A stretch of DNA of 64,000 bases from Enterococcus nangangensis (GTDB lineage: Bacteria > Bacillota > Bacilli > Lactobacillales > Enterococcaceae): the NCBI RefSeq assembly GCF_005405245.1, contig NZ_BJDR01000009.1, positions 1-64,000 on the forward strand, written 5' to 3'. Positions within the stretch are counted from its first letter, which is position 1, and each line of letters opens with the position of its first letter. The position numbers and the translations under genes were made by a program. Below the pieces are notes generated by a model, which ran no database searches, had not been told where the DNA came from, and saw only the letters and a program-made list of their open reading frames with translations. This document shows, piece by piece, positions 34,966-44,785 of this stretch.

Positions 34966-35958
34966 ATGAAAGAATATAAAGTATGCGTTGTGGGCGCAAC
35001 AGGTTTAGTTGGTCAAACCTTCTTGAAAGTGTTAGCAGAATATGATTTTCCTATTCAGGAATTGAAATTATTGGCTTCAGCCCGCAGTAAAGGAAAAGCT
35101 GTTGAATTTAAAGGCCAAACGTATTACGTAGAAGAATTAACCGCGGATTCTTTTGACGGTTTTGATTTAGCCTTATTTAGTGCCGGGGGCGATGTTTCAA
35201 AACAATTCGCACCGATTGCGCGGGCTAAAGGGCTAACCGTGGTGGATAATTCTAGCGCGTGGCGCCAAGATCCAGCAATTCCTTTAGTCGTTCCGGAAGT
35301 AAACTTAGCCGATACCGCTTTAAATAAATTAATTGCCAATCCTAACTGCTCGACGATTCAATCGATTATTCCTTTAAAAGCTTTAGATGACGCTTTTGGC
35401 GTGACGAAAGTCAACTACGCTACGTACCAAGCCGTTAGCGGCAGTGGTCAAAAAGGGAAAGATGACTTAGCCCGGACTTTGCGGGGGGAAGAGCCACAGT
35501 TTTATCCTCATAATATCGCTGAAACTTGTATTCCCGAAATCGACGTCTTTATGGAAGATGGGTATACTAAAGAAGAAGTTAAAATGATTAATGAAACGCG
35601 GAAAATTTTGCATAAACCAGAATTACCAGTCAGTGCAACTTGTGTGCGGGTACCTGTCGCCAACAGCCACGGCGTTGCCATGACGGTGGAATTGGCGCAA
35701 GATTTTACCTTGCCGGAAGTAGAAGCCGTGTTAGCTGATTTTCCAGGCGTTATTTTAGCCAATAACAATCAAGAACACTATTATCCAACGTCTACCTTGT
35801 CTAACGGTCAAGATAAAATTTATGTTGGGCGCTTAAGAAAAGATCGCGCAACGAAAAATGGCTTGCTTTTATACTGTACAGGGGATAATATTCGTAAAGG
35901 AGCCGCTGCTAATGCGGTCCAAATTGCTTTAGCCATGGCGAAAAACAATCAGTTATAG
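34966..35958 (+). CDS. asd: Aspartate-semialdehyde dehydrogenase
   Basis: A 330-residue NADPH-dependent enzyme that makes aspartate semialdehyde from aspartyl phosphate. The Rossmann motif GATGLVGQ is at 10-17 and the catalytic Cys is in NPNCSTIQ (Cys128). The ATG at 34966, after AAGGTCGGG, is used; an upstream in-frame ATG lies inside dapH. With lysC next to it, the operon carries its own supply of the common aspartate-family precursor. Confidence 0.96.
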   Translation: MKEYKVCVVGATGLVGQTFLKVLAEYDFPIQELKLLASARSKGKAVEFKGQTYYVEELTADSFDGFDLALFSAGGDVSKQFAPIARAKGLTVVDNSSAWRQDPAIPLVVPEVNLADTALNKLIANPNCSTIQSIIPLKALDDAFGVTKVNYATYQAVSGSGQKGKDDLARTLRGEEPQFYPHNIAETCIPEIDVFMEDGYTKEEVKMINETRKILHKPELPVSATCVRVPVANSHGVAMTVELAQDFTLPEVEAVLADFPGVILANNNQEHYYPTSTLSNGQDKIYVGRLRKDRATKNGLLLYCTGDNIRKGAAANAVQIALAMAKNNQL

Positions 35959-35967
35959 GAGAAGTTC

Positions 35968-37281
35968 ATGATTAAACTTGCTAAATTCGGGGGATCTTCA
36001 TTATCCCACGAAGCTCAATTTAGAAAAGTCAAAAAGATTATTGAAAGTGACGCTGCCCGCACCGTGGTGGTGGTTTCGGCTTTAGGCAAACGCGTGCCTA
36101 GTGATAATAAAATCACCGATCTTCTGTACATTTTGCACGCCCACATGCAACACGATGTGGAATACGAGACGATTTGGCAAACGATTTATCAACGTTTTGT
36201 CGAGGTACGGGACGCTTTACAGCTAAACGTACCCATTGAAAAAGAATTAGAGAAAATCATTCAAATGGTGGCGGCTAAAAAAGTCAGTGTGGATTATTTA
36301 GTTTCCCGGGGTGAATATTTAACGGCCCTTTTAATGAGTGATTATTTGGGTTACCGCTTTGTGGATGCCAAAGATATTATTGCTTTTCATTACAATGGGA
36401 AATTCGACACCGAGCGGATTGCCTTACAGGCTAATGCGGCCTATAAAAAGTACGGCAAAATTGTCGTGCCTGGTTTTTACGGGGCTTATCCTAGCGGTGA
36501 TATTAAACTCATGAGTCGTGGCGGTAGTGATATTACCGGTTCAATTTTAGCCCGGGCTTTACGGGTAGATGTCTACGAAAACTGGACGGATGTCTCAGGT
36601 ATTTTAATGGGCGACCCGCGGATTATTGACAATCCCGAAACCATTACAGAAATTACCTATCGGGAATTACGGGAGCTTTCTTATATGGGAGCTAACGTTT
36701 TACATGAAGCGGCAATTCGGCCGATTCAAGAAGTGAAAATTCCTTTAAATATTCGCAACACCAATGCGCCAGCTGACCCCGGTACCACGATTTCCAGTGA
36801 TGAAAAATGTACCACCTACGACATTACGGGGATTGCCGGTAAGAAAAACTTTATCTCTTTGATTTTATATAAGAGCCAAATGTCTGATGAAGTCGGCTTT
36901 TTATCTCGCACGATGCAAATTTTTGAACGCCACGAGATTTCCATTGAACACGTGCCAACGGGGATTGATAATGTAGGCATTGTGATTTCTAAACATTCAG
37001 TGGAAAATAATCTCTATGAACTTCTTGATGAGTTGAAATCAGAATTAGAATTAGACGAAGTGGAAGTCGTGGATGATTTAGCATTAATTGCCATTGTCGG
37101 TGGCAATATGCGCGGCAATATCCAATTAACCGGAAAAATTTTTATGACCTTAAGTCAAATCGGCGTCAATGCTTCGATTATTTCTAAATCCGCCCAAGAG
37201 TTAAACTTAATTGTGGGGGTTAAAAATACGGAGTATGAAAAAGCCGTTCGCAGTTTATACGAGGAGCTGGTGAGAAAGTGA
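35968..37281 (+). CDS. lysC: Aspartate kinase with ACT domains
   Basis: A 437-residue monofunctional aspartokinase. The kinase part starts KLAKFGGSSLS and has SRGGSDITGSILARALRVD. The C-terminal part has two ACT-type regions (about 290-360 and 370-437, including VEVVDDLALIAIVGGNM), so direct feedback by an amino acid such as lysine is likely. It resembles the YclM type of Bacillus more than the short split LysC. It overlaps the next gene by 4 nt (GTGA). Confidence 0.94.
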   Translation: MIKLAKFGGSSLSHEAQFRKVKKIIESDAARTVVVVSALGKRVPSDNKITDLLYILHAHMQHDVEYETIWQTIYQRFVEVRDALQLNVPIEKELEKIIQMVAAKKVSVDYLVSRGEYLTALLMSDYLGYRFVDAKDIIAFHYNGKFDTERIALQANAAYKKYGKIVVPGFYGAYPSGDIKLMSRGGSDITGSILARALRVDVYENWTDVSGILMGDPRIIDNPETITEITYRELRELSYMGANVLHEAAIRPIQEVKIPLNIRNTNAPADPGTTISSDEKCTTYDITGIAGKKNFISLILYKSQMSDEVGFLSRTMQIFERHEISIEHVPTGIDNVGIVISKHSVENNLYELLDELKSELELDEVEVVDDLALIAIVGGNMRGNIQLTGKIFMTLSQIGVNASIISKSAQELNLIVGVKNTEYEKAVRSLYEELVRK

Positions 37282-38372
37282 GTATTCAACAATACCGCAT
37301 GGATCTCCATCAAATTCCAGAGTTAGCTTATCACGAATTTGAAACGAAAAAATATTTGTACCAACATTTAAAAACGCTTAATGGCACCATCCACGAGGTT
37401 GAACCAACGGGGATGGTGGTCTATTTTGCTAACCAAAAAGAAAAGTCCATCACCTTTCGCACGGACATTGATGCTTTACCCATTGAGGAACAATCAGGAG
37501 TTCCCTTTACTTCAAAACATCCTGGTAAGATGCACGCCTGTGGGCATGATGGTCACATGGCGATGCTGTTAGGGTTAGCTGATTACGTGAATGAGCATAT
37601 CCATGAACTGGACTATAACGTCGTTTTGATTTTTCAACCGGCGGAAGAATTTGGTTCCGGCGCCCAAACAATTGTGGATTCTGGTTTACTGGAAAAGTAC
37701 AACGTCCAAGGGATTTTTGGCTTTCACGTTTGGCCCGGCTTAGCGAAAGGTGAGGTCTTCTCTAAAGCAAGTGGCATCTTAGCACAATGTAGTGAAATAG
37801 ATATTATTGTCCATGGGAAAGCGACCCATATTGCTAACGCTGATCAAGGGATTGATGCGGTGCAAATTGCCACTCGTCTGATGACCGCCATTTATGATTT
37901 AGAAGAAGGTCCACTAGGTCAAAAAGAACACTTAATGAAGTTTGGGGAAATTAAAGGGGGCACGATTCGCAATATTATTGCCGGTTCCGTGACGATTCGT
38001 GGGAGTGTTCGCTCTTTTGACCCCGCGATTCAAGCCTTCATGAAAGCTGAAATTCAACACGTGGTGGATGATTTTGCTGCCCAATACAACACGACGATTG
38101 AAGTGAATTATACAGATGGTTACCCAGCTGTTATAAACAACCCTGAACTTTTTGCGAAAGCCCAAAAAGCTTTACCACAATTAAACGTCTTAGACCATCC
38201 TTTTTTACAAGGAGAAGATTTTGGCATTTACACGCAGTTTTATCCCAGTGTCTTTTTCTTGTTAGGCTTAGGCGATGTACCACCGTTACACAATGAAAAA
38301 TTTAATTTTGATATGAATGTCTTAGCTGTGGGCGTAGATACCTATCGTCACTTATTGGACATCCAATTATAG
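37278..38372 (+). CDS. N-acetyldiaminopimelate deacetylase (M20 family)
   Basis: A 364-residue M20-family metal amidohydrolase. The metal ligands are in MHACGHDGHMAMLLG (Cys-Gly-His type) and QPAEEFGSGA, with RTDIDALPIEEQSGVPF before them. Related enzymes act on hippurate or indoleacetyl amino acids, but the place between lysC and an aminotransferase in a lysine operon points to removal of acetate from N-acetyl-LL-diaminopimelate, as in B. subtilis YkuR. It starts GTG in an overlap with lysC. Confidence 0.9.
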   Translation: MSIQQYRMDLHQIPELAYHEFETKKYLYQHLKTLNGTIHEVEPTGMVVYFANQKEKSITFRTDIDALPIEEQSGVPFTSKHPGKMHACGHDGHMAMLLGLADYVNEHIHELDYNVVLIFQPAEEFGSGAQTIVDSGLLEKYNVQGIFGFHVWPGLAKGEVFSKASGILAQCSEIDIIVHGKATHIANADQGIDAVQIATRLMTAIYDLEEGPLGQKEHLMKFGEIKGGTIRNIIAGSVTIRGSVRSFDPAIQAFMKAEIQHVVDDFAAQYNTTIEVNYTDGYPAVINNPELFAKAQKALPQLNVLDHPFLQGEDFGIYTQFYPSVFFLLGLGDVPPLHNEKFNFDMNVLAVGVDTYRHLLDIQL

Positions 38373-38381
38373 GAGGAGCTT

Positions 38382-39557
38382 ATGGCTGATTTAAGTAGTC
38401 GTTTTAAACCAGAAATTTATGACATTGCCGTTTCCTTGATTCGGCAGTTTGATGAAAAAGTTTCCCAAATTCCTGATATGGTGAAATTAACTTTGGGAGA
38501 ACCAGACTTTAATACACCAGAACATATTAAAGAAGCTGCTAAAGTCGCCATTGACGAAAATTTTTCCCATTATAGCGGCATGTCGGGGCTAATAGAATTG
38601 CGGCAAGCGGCTTGTAACTTTATGGCGCAAAAATACAATTTACATTACGCCCCAGAAAATGAAGTCTTAGTCACCATTGGAGCAACAGAAGCAATTTCTG
38701 CGACGTTAAATGCTATTTTGGAACCTGAGGATAAAGTGTTAGTTTCAGCCCCAATTTACCCCGGTTATGAACCTTTGATTACTTTAGCCGGTGCTGAACT
38801 TGTGGAACTAGATACCCGCAGCAATGGCTTTGTATTAACCCCTGCGATGGTGGATGCGGCGATGGAAGAACACGGGGACAAAGTAAAAGCAATTATTTTA
38901 AATTACCCCAGCAATCCTACTGGTGTGACTTGCACCCGGGGAGAAGTCGAGGCTTTAGCAGACTGTTTGCAAAAATATAATATCTTTGTCTTAAGTGATG
39001 AAGTGTACAGCGAGCTAACCTACGAAGGGACGCACGTTTCGATTGCCGAATATTTGCCAAAACAAACGATTTTAATTAGCGGCCTTTCTAAATCCCACGC
39101 CATGACTGGCTGGCGGATTGGTTTTATCTTCGCCCCTAAAGAATTGACGGCCCACCTGATTAAGTCACACCAATACTTGGTCACCGCCGCCACTACCATT
39201 TCGCAAAAAGCCGCGATTGAAGCTTTGACTAACGGTTTAGATGATGCCCAAACCATGAAGGTCGAATATGTGAAACGCCGCGATTACGTCTATGACACCA
39301 TGACCCAATTAGGCTTTGAAATCGCCCGACCTAGCGGTGCTTTTTATATCTTTGCTAAAATTCCGGCCTACTTTACCCAAGGCTCGATGGAATTTTGTTT
39401 GCAATTGGCTGAAAAAGAACGCTTAGCCTTGATTCCCGGGGTGGCCTTTGGTCCGGCAGGAGAAGGGTATATTCGTTTGAGCTATGCGGCTTCCATGGAT
39501 AAATTAGAAAAAGCTATGACCCGTTTGACCGCCTTTATGGCTAGTTTAGAAAAATAA
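38382..39557 (+). CDS. patA: Aminotransferase, N-acetyl-LL-diaminopimelate type
   Basis: A 391-residue fold type I PLP aminotransferase (class I/II). The PLP lysine lies in ISGLSKSHAMTGWRIGF; the N-terminal KLTLGEPDFNTPEHIK and the LNYPSNPTG loop are typical. In B. subtilis PatA supplies the transamination step of the acetyl branch, and no other aminotransferase is in the operon. The ATG follows TAGGAGGAG. Last gene of the riboswitch operon; a terminator follows. Confidence 0.92.
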   Translation: MADLSSRFKPEIYDIAVSLIRQFDEKVSQIPDMVKLTLGEPDFNTPEHIKEAAKVAIDENFSHYSGMSGLIELRQAACNFMAQKYNLHYAPENEVLVTIGATEAISATLNAILEPEDKVLVSAPIYPGYEPLITLAGAELVELDTRSNGFVLTPAMVDAAMEEHGDKVKAIILNYPSNPTGVTCTRGEVEALADCLQKYNIFVLSDEVYSELTYEGTHVSIAEYLPKQTILISGLSKSHAMTGWRIGFIFAPKELTAHLIKSHQYLVTAATTISQKAAIEALTNGLDDAQTMKVEYVKRRDYVYDTMTQLGFEIARPSGAFYIFAKIPAYFTQGSMEFCLQLAEKERLALIPGVAFGPAGEGYIRLSYAASMDKLEKAMTRLTAFMASLEK

Positions 39558-39562
39558 ACAAA

Positions 39563-39592
39563 TGCTCCACTGATGATGCAGTGGAGTTTTTC
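39563..39592 (+). terminator. Terminator of the lysine operon
   Basis: CTCCACTG (39565-39572) pairs with CAGTGGAG (39579-39586), followed by five T residues. Confidence 0.9.
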
Positions 39593-39617
39593 TTTTAAAA
39601 AGAGGAGAGGTGCTGAG

Positions 39618-40265
39618 ATGGATTTTGTGACAGCTGATTTTGCTTATTACAAGCGTTCCGTTAAATTGATGTATCAGCGCTACTATCAAGCGCGTCTAGG
39701 GGCGATTGGTGGAGTTGCAGCCATCATTGTTTTATATTTAGCCATTATGCGAGAAGCTTGGCTCCTCAACGGTGCGCTACTCATTATTTTGTGCGCACTA
39801 GGGATTTTTTTGTGGCAACAGTTGCAACAATTTGAAGAAATTTTTGCTAAGTGGCAAGCTGAAAATGAAACGGGAAAAATTTTTACCGTGGTGGAAGATG
39901 AATATTCCTTTATCGTCACTCAAGGTCCCACCAGTTATCGCTTACGGAAAAAAGGTTTGCGGAACTTCCCTTCTAAAAATCAGCAATATACTTTGATGGT
40001 GGGTTTTGCTAAAAACTTTTTTGCAAAAGAACCTTTAGTTCTCGTTTACTACGACTTGTTGGATTTGAAGTATGAAGAAAATTTCCGTTTGAAACGCAAT
40101 GGCTTAAACCGCGTGCCGCGTCCGTTACGGGCCTTTACACCCAGTAACTTAAAGGCGACGTTTGGGAGTTTAACGCGGATGATTTTCAGTAATTTGTTTA
40201 TGCTGTTTATCTTGTATCGCATTATTCGCTACCTAATTGCCTTCATTAGCCAATTCACTCGTTAA
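39618..40265 (+). CDS. YcxB-like membrane protein
   Basis: A 215-residue protein with two adjacent N-terminal membrane helices (about 27-65), a cytoplasmic beta-rich domain (FTVVEDEYSFIVTQGPTSYRLRKKGLRNF) and a C-terminal helix (LFMLFILYRIIRYLI). This is the layout of YcxB-like proteins, whose function is unknown. An in-frame ATG 45 nt upstream lies in the lysine-operon terminator; the ATG at 39618 follows AGAGGAGAGG. It is flanked by terminators. Confidence 0.72.
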   Translation: MDFVTADFAYYKRSVKLMYQRYYQARLGAIGGVAAIIVLYLAIMREAWLLNGALLIILCALGIFLWQQLQQFEEIFAKWQAENETGKIFTVVEDEYSFIVTQGPTSYRLRKKGLRNFPSKNQQYTLMVGFAKNFFAKEPLVLVYYDLLDLKYEENFRLKRNGLNRVPRPLRAFTPSNLKATFGSLTRMIFSNLFMLFILYRIIRYLIAFISQFTR

Positions 40266-40269
40266 ACGG

Positions 40270-40301
40270 TCAGCACTTTCTTTTGTGAAAGTGCTTTTTT
40301 A
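40270..40301 (+). terminator. Terminator after the YcxB-like gene
   Basis: AGCACTTTC (40272-40280) pairs with GAAAGTGCT (40287-40295) across a 6-nt loop, followed by six T residues. Confidence 0.9.
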
Positions 40302-40317
40302 TTTTAAAAGAATTTTT

Positions 40318-40345
40318 TTGACAAACAAAAAGATATGTCTAAAAA
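40318..40345 (+). promoter_or_regulatory. Probable promoter of oleate hydratase
   Basis: A perfect TTGACA is followed after 16 nt by a weak TAAAAA. The leader to the ATG is about 75 nt. No clear FabT-type box was found. Confidence 0.45.
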
Positions 40346-40427
40346 ATTTTTTTGCGGGAAGTTTTATCTTTGCCTGAATGAGAAATCCAGCTTATCGTAG
40401 AGTCATCAAGAAGAGGAGGAAACGAAA

Positions 40428-42200
40428 ATGAGATATACAAATGGTAATTATGAAGCTTTTGCCAGAAGTCGTAAACCTGAAGGCGTCGAAGAAAAGAGTG
40501 CCTACATTGTCGGGACGGGGTTAGCTGGTTTAGCTACCGCGGTTTTCCTGATTCGTGATGGTCAAATGCCAGGCTCCCATATTCACATTTTTGACGAGCT
40601 TTCTTTATCCGGTGGTTCTTTAGATGGGAAAGTGATTCCCCATGACGGCTTTGTTGTTAGAGGTGGTCGGGAAATGGAAAATCATTTTGAATGTTTGTGG
40701 GATTTGTTCCGCTCCATTCCTTCTTTAGAAGTTCCCGATGCTTCCGTACTGGATGAATTTTACTGGTTAGATCATGACGATCCTAACTCTTCTAACTGTC
40801 GGATTATTCATAACCGTGGGGAACGCGTCCCTGATGATGGCAAGTTTACCCTTTCCAGTAAAGCGCAAAAGGAAATTGTCGAACTCTTTATGAAATCAGA
40901 AGAGCAATTAGTAGGGAAAAAGATTGAAGATGTCTTCTCGGAAGAATTTTTCGCTTCTAACTTTTGGATTTACTGGTGCTCGATGTTTGCTTTTGAAAAA
41001 TGGCATTCTGCTATTGAAATGCGCCGCTACATTATGCGCTTTATCCACCATATTCAAGGTTTACCTGACTTCACCGCTTTGAAATTTACGAAATACAATC
41101 AATATGAATCCTTAGTCAAACCTTTAATCGCCTATCTGGAAAAAGCAGGCGTCGACTTCCAATTGGAAACGAAAATTAACGATATTAAAGTCGCTATTAC
41201 CCCAGCAACCAAAGTCGCTGAAAAAATTATTTTAACGCAAGACGGCGTAGCTAAGACAATTCCTTTAACGGAAAAAGATTTAGTCTTTGTGACGAATGGT
41301 TCTATTACCGAAAGCTCGACGCAAGGGGATCAACACACGCCGGCTCCTATCAGCCATGAACTTGGAGGCAGCTGGAACTTGTGGAAAAATTTGGCGCAAC
41401 AATCCCCAGAATTTGGTCATCCCGAAGCTTTCTGCGAAAATTTACCGGCAAAAAGTTGGTTTGTTTCCGCGACTGTCACTTGGGAAAACTTAGAGATTGA
41501 ACCTTATTTTTCCCGCTTAACGCAGCGTAAATTACGTAGCGGTAAAGTGGTGACTGGCGGCATTATCACAGTGAAAGATTCCAACTGGATGTTGAGTTTC
41601 ACCACTCACCGTCAACCGCACTTTAAAGAACAAAACGATCAACAAACCGTCACTTGGGTTTACGGCTTGTACTCTGGCGTACCTGGTAATTACATTCATA
41701 AACCAATCGAAGAGTGTACTGGTTCAGAGATTACGCAAGAACTCTTGTATCATTTGGGCGTACCGGAAGCCGATATCGAAAGAATCGCTGAAAATAGTGC
41801 GGTGACGATTCCTATTTACATGCCGTTTATCACGTCTTACTTTATGTTACGCCAACCAGGGGACAGACCAGCAGTTATTCCGAATGGCTCCAAGAACTTG
41901 GCCTTTATCGGTAACTTTGCTGATACCCAAAGAGATACCGTCTTTACTACGGAATATTCCGTACGGACGGCGATGGAAGCTGTCTATCAACTGCTAGATT
42001 TGGAACGGGGTGTGCCTGAAGTTTACGGCTCAGCTTATGATTTGCGCTACTTATTAGGCGCTATTTATTACTTGTCTGATGAAAAGAAAATTACCGAAAT
42101 GGATTTACCTTTCTTGGAACAAAAAGTATTGGAACGGGTGATTAAGAAAAATAAAGATAGCTACTTGGGAGAATTGTTGAAACAAGCACATCTCTTATAG
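40428..42200 (+). CDS. ohyA: Oleate hydratase (MCRA family)
   Basis: A 590-residue FAD protein of the oleate hydratase / myosin-cross-reactive antigen family, which adds water to cis-9 double bonds of free fatty acids and helps bacteria tolerate them. The dinucleotide loop is [15 protein letters not shown] (about 27-41). The [17 protein letters not shown] segment contains Glu82, the position known as catalytic in S. aureus OhyA. The C-terminal [16 protein letters not shown] is typical. Length is normal. The ATG follows AGAGGAGGAAACG. A reductase-like gene follows 17 nt later. Confidence 0.96.
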   Translation: MRYTNGNYEAFARSRKPEGVEEKSAYIVGTGLAGLATAVFLIRDGQMPGSHIHIFDELSLSGGSLDGKVIPHDGFVVRGGREMENHFECLWDLFRSIPSLEVPDASVLDEFYWLDHDDPNSSNCRIIHNRGERVPDDGKFTLSSKAQKEIVELFMKSEEQLVGKKIEDVFSEEFFASNFWIYWCSMFAFEKWHSAIEMRRYIMRFIHHIQGLPDFTALKFTKYNQYESLVKPLIAYLEKAGVDFQLETKINDIKVAITPATKVAEKIILTQDGVAKTIPLTEKDLVFVTNGSITESSTQGDQHTPAPISHELGGSWNLWKNLAQQSPEFGHPEAFCENLPAKSWFVSATVTWENLEIEPYFSRLTQRKLRSGKVVTGGIITVKDSNWMLSFTTHRQPHFKEQNDQQTVTWVYGLYSGVPGNYIHKPIEECTGSEITQELLYHLGVPEADIERIAENSAVTIPIYMPFITSYFMLRQPGDRPAVIPNGSKNLAFIGNFADTQRDTVFTTEYSVRTAMEAVYQLLDLERGVPEVYGSAYDLRYLLGAIYYLSDEKKITEMDLPFLEQKVLERVIKKNKDSYLGELLKQAHLL

Positions 42201-42217
42201 AAAAGAGGAGTAACAGC

Positions 42218-42853
42218 ATGCAAAAAGTGTTAATTTTAGGCGCTCATGGGCAAATTGCGCGGTTGGTTGAACGAAACTTACTGGAAGACGATATCCAACA
42301 ACGTTTATTCTTACGGCGAGCCAGCCGTCTAAAAAAAATTGATGTCAGCAAACAGGAAGTTTTTGAAGGGGATGCCACCAAAGTTAGCGACCTGACAAAA
42401 GCACTGGCGGATGTGGATTTGGTGTATGCCAACTTAGCCGGAGAAATTGTTGCCGAAGCCGAAGCACTAGTGGAAGCAATGCGGGCAACTCATGTGAAAC
42501 GGTTGATTTGGATTTCCACTTTAGGCATTTATGATGAAGTGCCTGGGGCTTACGGCAAGTGGAATCACGAAATGTTAGACGGCGGCTACTTAGAAACTTA
42601 CGCCGCCGCTGCAAAAGTAATTGAGGATTCAGGTTTAGCTTACACGATTATTCGGCCAGCTTGGTTGACGAATTACGACGAGATTAGCTATGAGTTAACG
42701 CCGAAAGGAACAGCCTTTAAAGGAACGGAAGTTTCCCGAAAAAGTGTCGCTGATCTGGTAGCAAAAATTATTTTAGCTCCTGAAAAATATATTGGGGCTT
42801 CCCTAGGTGTCAACAAACCCCATACGGATGGTCCGAAACCTTCCTGGTATTAA
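42218..42853 (+). CDS. NAD(P)-binding SDR/NmrA-like protein
   Basis: A 211-residue single Rossmann-domain protein of the atypical SDR (YwnB/NmrA-like) group. The N-terminal KVLILGAHGQIARLV loop is the nucleotide-binding motif. There are DLVYANLAGEI, RLIWISTLGIY and YTIIRPAWLTN strands, but the usual YxxxK catalytic pair is not clear, so enzyme activity is uncertain. The ATG follows AAGAGGAG. It lies close behind ohyA and before a terminator, so it is probably co-transcribed. Confidence 0.85.
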   Translation: MQKVLILGAHGQIARLVERNLLEDDIQQRLFLRRASRLKKIDVSKQEVFEGDATKVSDLTKALADVDLVYANLAGEIVAEAEALVEAMRATHVKRLIWISTLGIYDEVPGAYGKWNHEMLDGGYLETYAAAAKVIEDSGLAYTIIRPAWLTNYDEISYELTPKGTAFKGTEVSRKSVADLVAKIILAPEKYIGASLGVNKPHTDGPKPSWY

Positions 42854-42866
42854 GCAAATAAACAAT

Positions 42867-42904
42867 GAAGATTGTAGCCAATTTTGGTTGCAATCTTTTT
42901 TTTG
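42867..42904 (+). terminator. Terminator after the ohyA unit
   Basis: GATTGTAGCCAA and TTGGTTGCAATC form an imperfect stem followed by eight T residues. Confidence 0.8.
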
Positions 42905-42928
42905 CCAATTAAAAGGCAATTTTCATGG

Positions 42929-42967
42929 AATGTTTAAACGCTACACGTAAATAAACGAACGTTAAGA
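42929..42967. promoter_or_regulatory. PurR box (PurBox) of purEK
   Basis: CGAACGTTAAGA at 42956-42967 fits the PurBox core CGAACRTT, 42 nt upstream of the -35. A weaker inverted copy (GAATGTTTAAACG) is at about 42929-42941. The same 12-mer stands before purC. Confidence 0.7.
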
Positions 42968-42997
42968 ATTATTAATTACAGATAATTCGATATTTCT

Positions 42998-43026
42998 TTG
43001 ACTGAGTCGGCAGCTGTTGTTAAAAT
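42998..43026 (+). promoter_or_regulatory. Promoter of purEK
   Basis: TTGACT, 17 nt and TAAAAT; nearly identical in form to the purC promoter. Confidence 0.8.
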
Positions 43027-43058
43027 GAAGGCAAATTGAAAGGTAAAGGAGCTTATAC

Positions 43059-43547
43059 ATGACAAATTTAGTTGGCGTAATTATGGGGAGTGTTTCCGAT
43101 TGGGAAACATTGCGACACGCCTGTGCCCTACTAGATGAATTAGCGATTCCTTACGAGAAAAAAGTTATTTCGGCTCATCGCACGCCAGATTTAATGTTTC
43201 GTTACGCTGAAGAAGCGGCAGCAAAAGGCTTAAAAGTGATTATCGCCGGTGCCGGTGGAGCGGCCCATTTACCAGGGATGGTGGCGGCAAAAACTCTTTT
43301 ACCGGTGATTGGGGTACCAGTGCAGTCACGGGCTTTAAATGGTTTGGACTCTTTATTATCCATCGTTCAAATGCCCGGTGGCGTGCCGGTAGCCACTACG
43401 GCAATTGGTCAAGCAGGGGCTGTCAATGGGGCTTTATTGGCGGCAGAAATTTTAGCCTTGCAAGATGAAAAAATGGCGGCAGCTTTACAAAAACGGCGCG
43501 CACAAATGGCCCAAGTAGCGTTAGAAAGTAGTGACCAACTTGACTAA
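43059..43547 (+). CDS. purE: N5-carboxyaminoimidazole ribonucleotide mutase
   Basis: A 162-residue class I PurE, which moves the carboxyl group of N5-CAIR to give CAIR in purine synthesis. The marks are GSVSDWETL (phosphate site), SAHRTPD and [11 protein letters not shown]. The ATG follows AAAGGAG. It overlaps purK by 17 nt, and the pair supplies the ATP-dependent two-step carboxylation. Expression is probably repressed through the PurBox upstream. Confidence 0.97.
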   Translation: MTNLVGVIMGSVSDWETLRHACALLDELAIPYEKKVISAHRTPDLMFRYAEEAAAKGLKVIIAGAGGAAHLPGMVAAKTLLPVIGVPVQSRALNGLDSLLSIVQMPGGVPVATTAIGQAGAVNGALLAAEILALQDEKMAAALQKRRAQMAQVALESSDQLD

Positions 43548-44664
43548 GATTATTTTACCAGGCGCGACGGTAGGCATTGTCGGTGGTGGCCAATTAGGAC
43601 AAATGATGGCGTTAGCGGCTAAAGAGATGGGCTTTCGAGTTGGGGTCTTAGATCCCACGCCAGACTGTCCTTGTGGGCAAGTGGCTGATTGGCAAATTAT
43701 TGCTGCTTACCAAGATGAAGCGGCCTTAAGTCAATTAGCTGAAAAAAGTGATGTGCTAACTTTTGAATTTGAAAATGTCCATGTGGCGACGTTAGACCGG
43801 GTAGCTAGCGGCACTTATTTTCCTCAAGGGACCCACTTATTAGCTATCTCGCAAAATCGTTTAAAAGAAAAAAGTTTTTTACAAAGTTTAGGACTTCCTG
43901 TAGCCCCTTTTGTTCCGCTAGAAAATATAAGAGACTTAAGACAAGCAGTTGCTAAACTGGGCTATCCTTGTGTGTTGAAAACTACCACGGACGGTTATGA
44001 TGGTAAAGGCCAAGTGGTGTTCACCGCAGAAGTAGATGAAGCTTTAGCCGCACCCTTATTAGCTCATGGTGCGTGTGTATTAGAAGCTTGGGTACCCTTT
44101 GTCAAGGAACTGTCGATTATGGTGGCGGGAAATGAAGCAGGCGAGCTAAGCTTTTTCCCGGTGGTGGAAAATGACCATCGCCACAATATTTTACATGCTA
44201 CTTTGGTTCCGGCCGCTATTTCTACCCATTTATCCAACGAGGTCCAAGCCCTAGCTAAAAAAATTGCTACTGCTGTAAAACTAGTTGGCACTTTAGCGGT
44301 GGAAATATTCTTAACCCCTGACGGTGAGCTTTTTGTGAATGAATTGGCACCGCGGCCCCACAACTCAGGCCACTATTCCATCGAAGCTTGTACCATCAGT
44401 CAATTTACAGCCCACTTGCGGGGAATTTGTAATTGGCCTTTGCCCCCAGTCCGTCTGTTGAGTCCGGCGGTGATGGTGAATATCTTAGGGGAACATTTGG
44501 CCAAAAGCTACGGAGAGATTCCGCGGCAGAGGTCCTGGAACTTCCATTTGTATGGTAAAGCACTAGCCAAAACAGGGCGTAAAATGGGACACATTACTAT
44601 TTTAACGACGAACTTGACGCAAACTTTAAAAGAAATCCAAGCTACCAAAATCTGGGACGCATAA
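43531..44664 (+). CDS. purK: N5-carboxyaminoimidazole ribonucleotide synthase
   Basis: A 377-residue ATP-grasp enzyme that carboxylates AIR with bicarbonate and ATP. The N-terminal [16 protein letters not shown] loop, the [15 protein letters not shown]-binding loop and [17 protein letters not shown] near the metal site are typical. The start is either GTG 43531 or TTG 43540; both lie inside the end of purE and neither has a strong ribosome site, so translation is probably coupled. A terminator follows, which separates purEK from purC. Confidence 0.95.
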   Translation: MTNLTKIILPGATVGIVGGGQLGQMMALAAKEMGFRVGVLDPTPDCPCGQVADWQIIAAYQDEAALSQLAEKSDVLTFEFENVHVATLDRVASGTYFPQGTHLLAISQNRLKEKSFLQSLGLPVAPFVPLENIRDLRQAVAKLGYPCVLKTTTDGYDGKGQVVFTAEVDEALAAPLLAHGACVLEAWVPFVKELSIMVAGNEAGELSFFPVVENDHRHNILHATLVPAAISTHLSNEVQALAKKIATAVKLVGTLAVEIFLTPDGELFVNELAPRPHNSGHYSIEACTISQFTAHLRGICNWPLPPVRLLSPAVMVNILGEHLAKSYGEIPRQRSWNFHLYGKALAKTGRKMGHITILTTNLTQTLKEIQATKIWDA

Positions 44665-44671
44665 TTTTTAA

Positions 44672-44702
44672 GGAGCACAATATTGTTGTGCTCTTTTTTT
44701 TG
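44672..44702 (+). terminator. Terminator after purK
   Basis: GAGCACAA (44673-44680) pairs with TTGTGCTC (44686-44693), followed by eight or nine T residues. Confidence 0.9.
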
Positions 44703-44710
44703 CGCGTTAA

Positions 44711-44742
44711 ACGCGAACGTTAAGAGAAAAACTTTCGTTAAT
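44711..44742. promoter_or_regulatory. PurBox pair before purC
   Basis: CGAACGTTAAGA (44714-44725) is the same 12-mer as before purE, 43 nt upstream of the -35. An inverted relative, CTTTCGTTAAT, follows at about 44731-44742. A further AACGAACATTTA lies downstream of the promoter at about 44801. Confidence 0.7.
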
Positions 44743-44756
44743 TATGCGGAGTAAAC

Positions 44757-44785
44757 TTGACGCTGTAATGACAGCTTGTTAAAAT
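44757..44785 (+). promoter_or_regulatory. Promoter of purCSQLFMNHD
   Basis: TTGACG, 17 nt and TAAAAT. The remaining leader to 44858 contains the extra PurBox-like AACGAACATTTA and the ribosome site. Confidence 0.8.
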
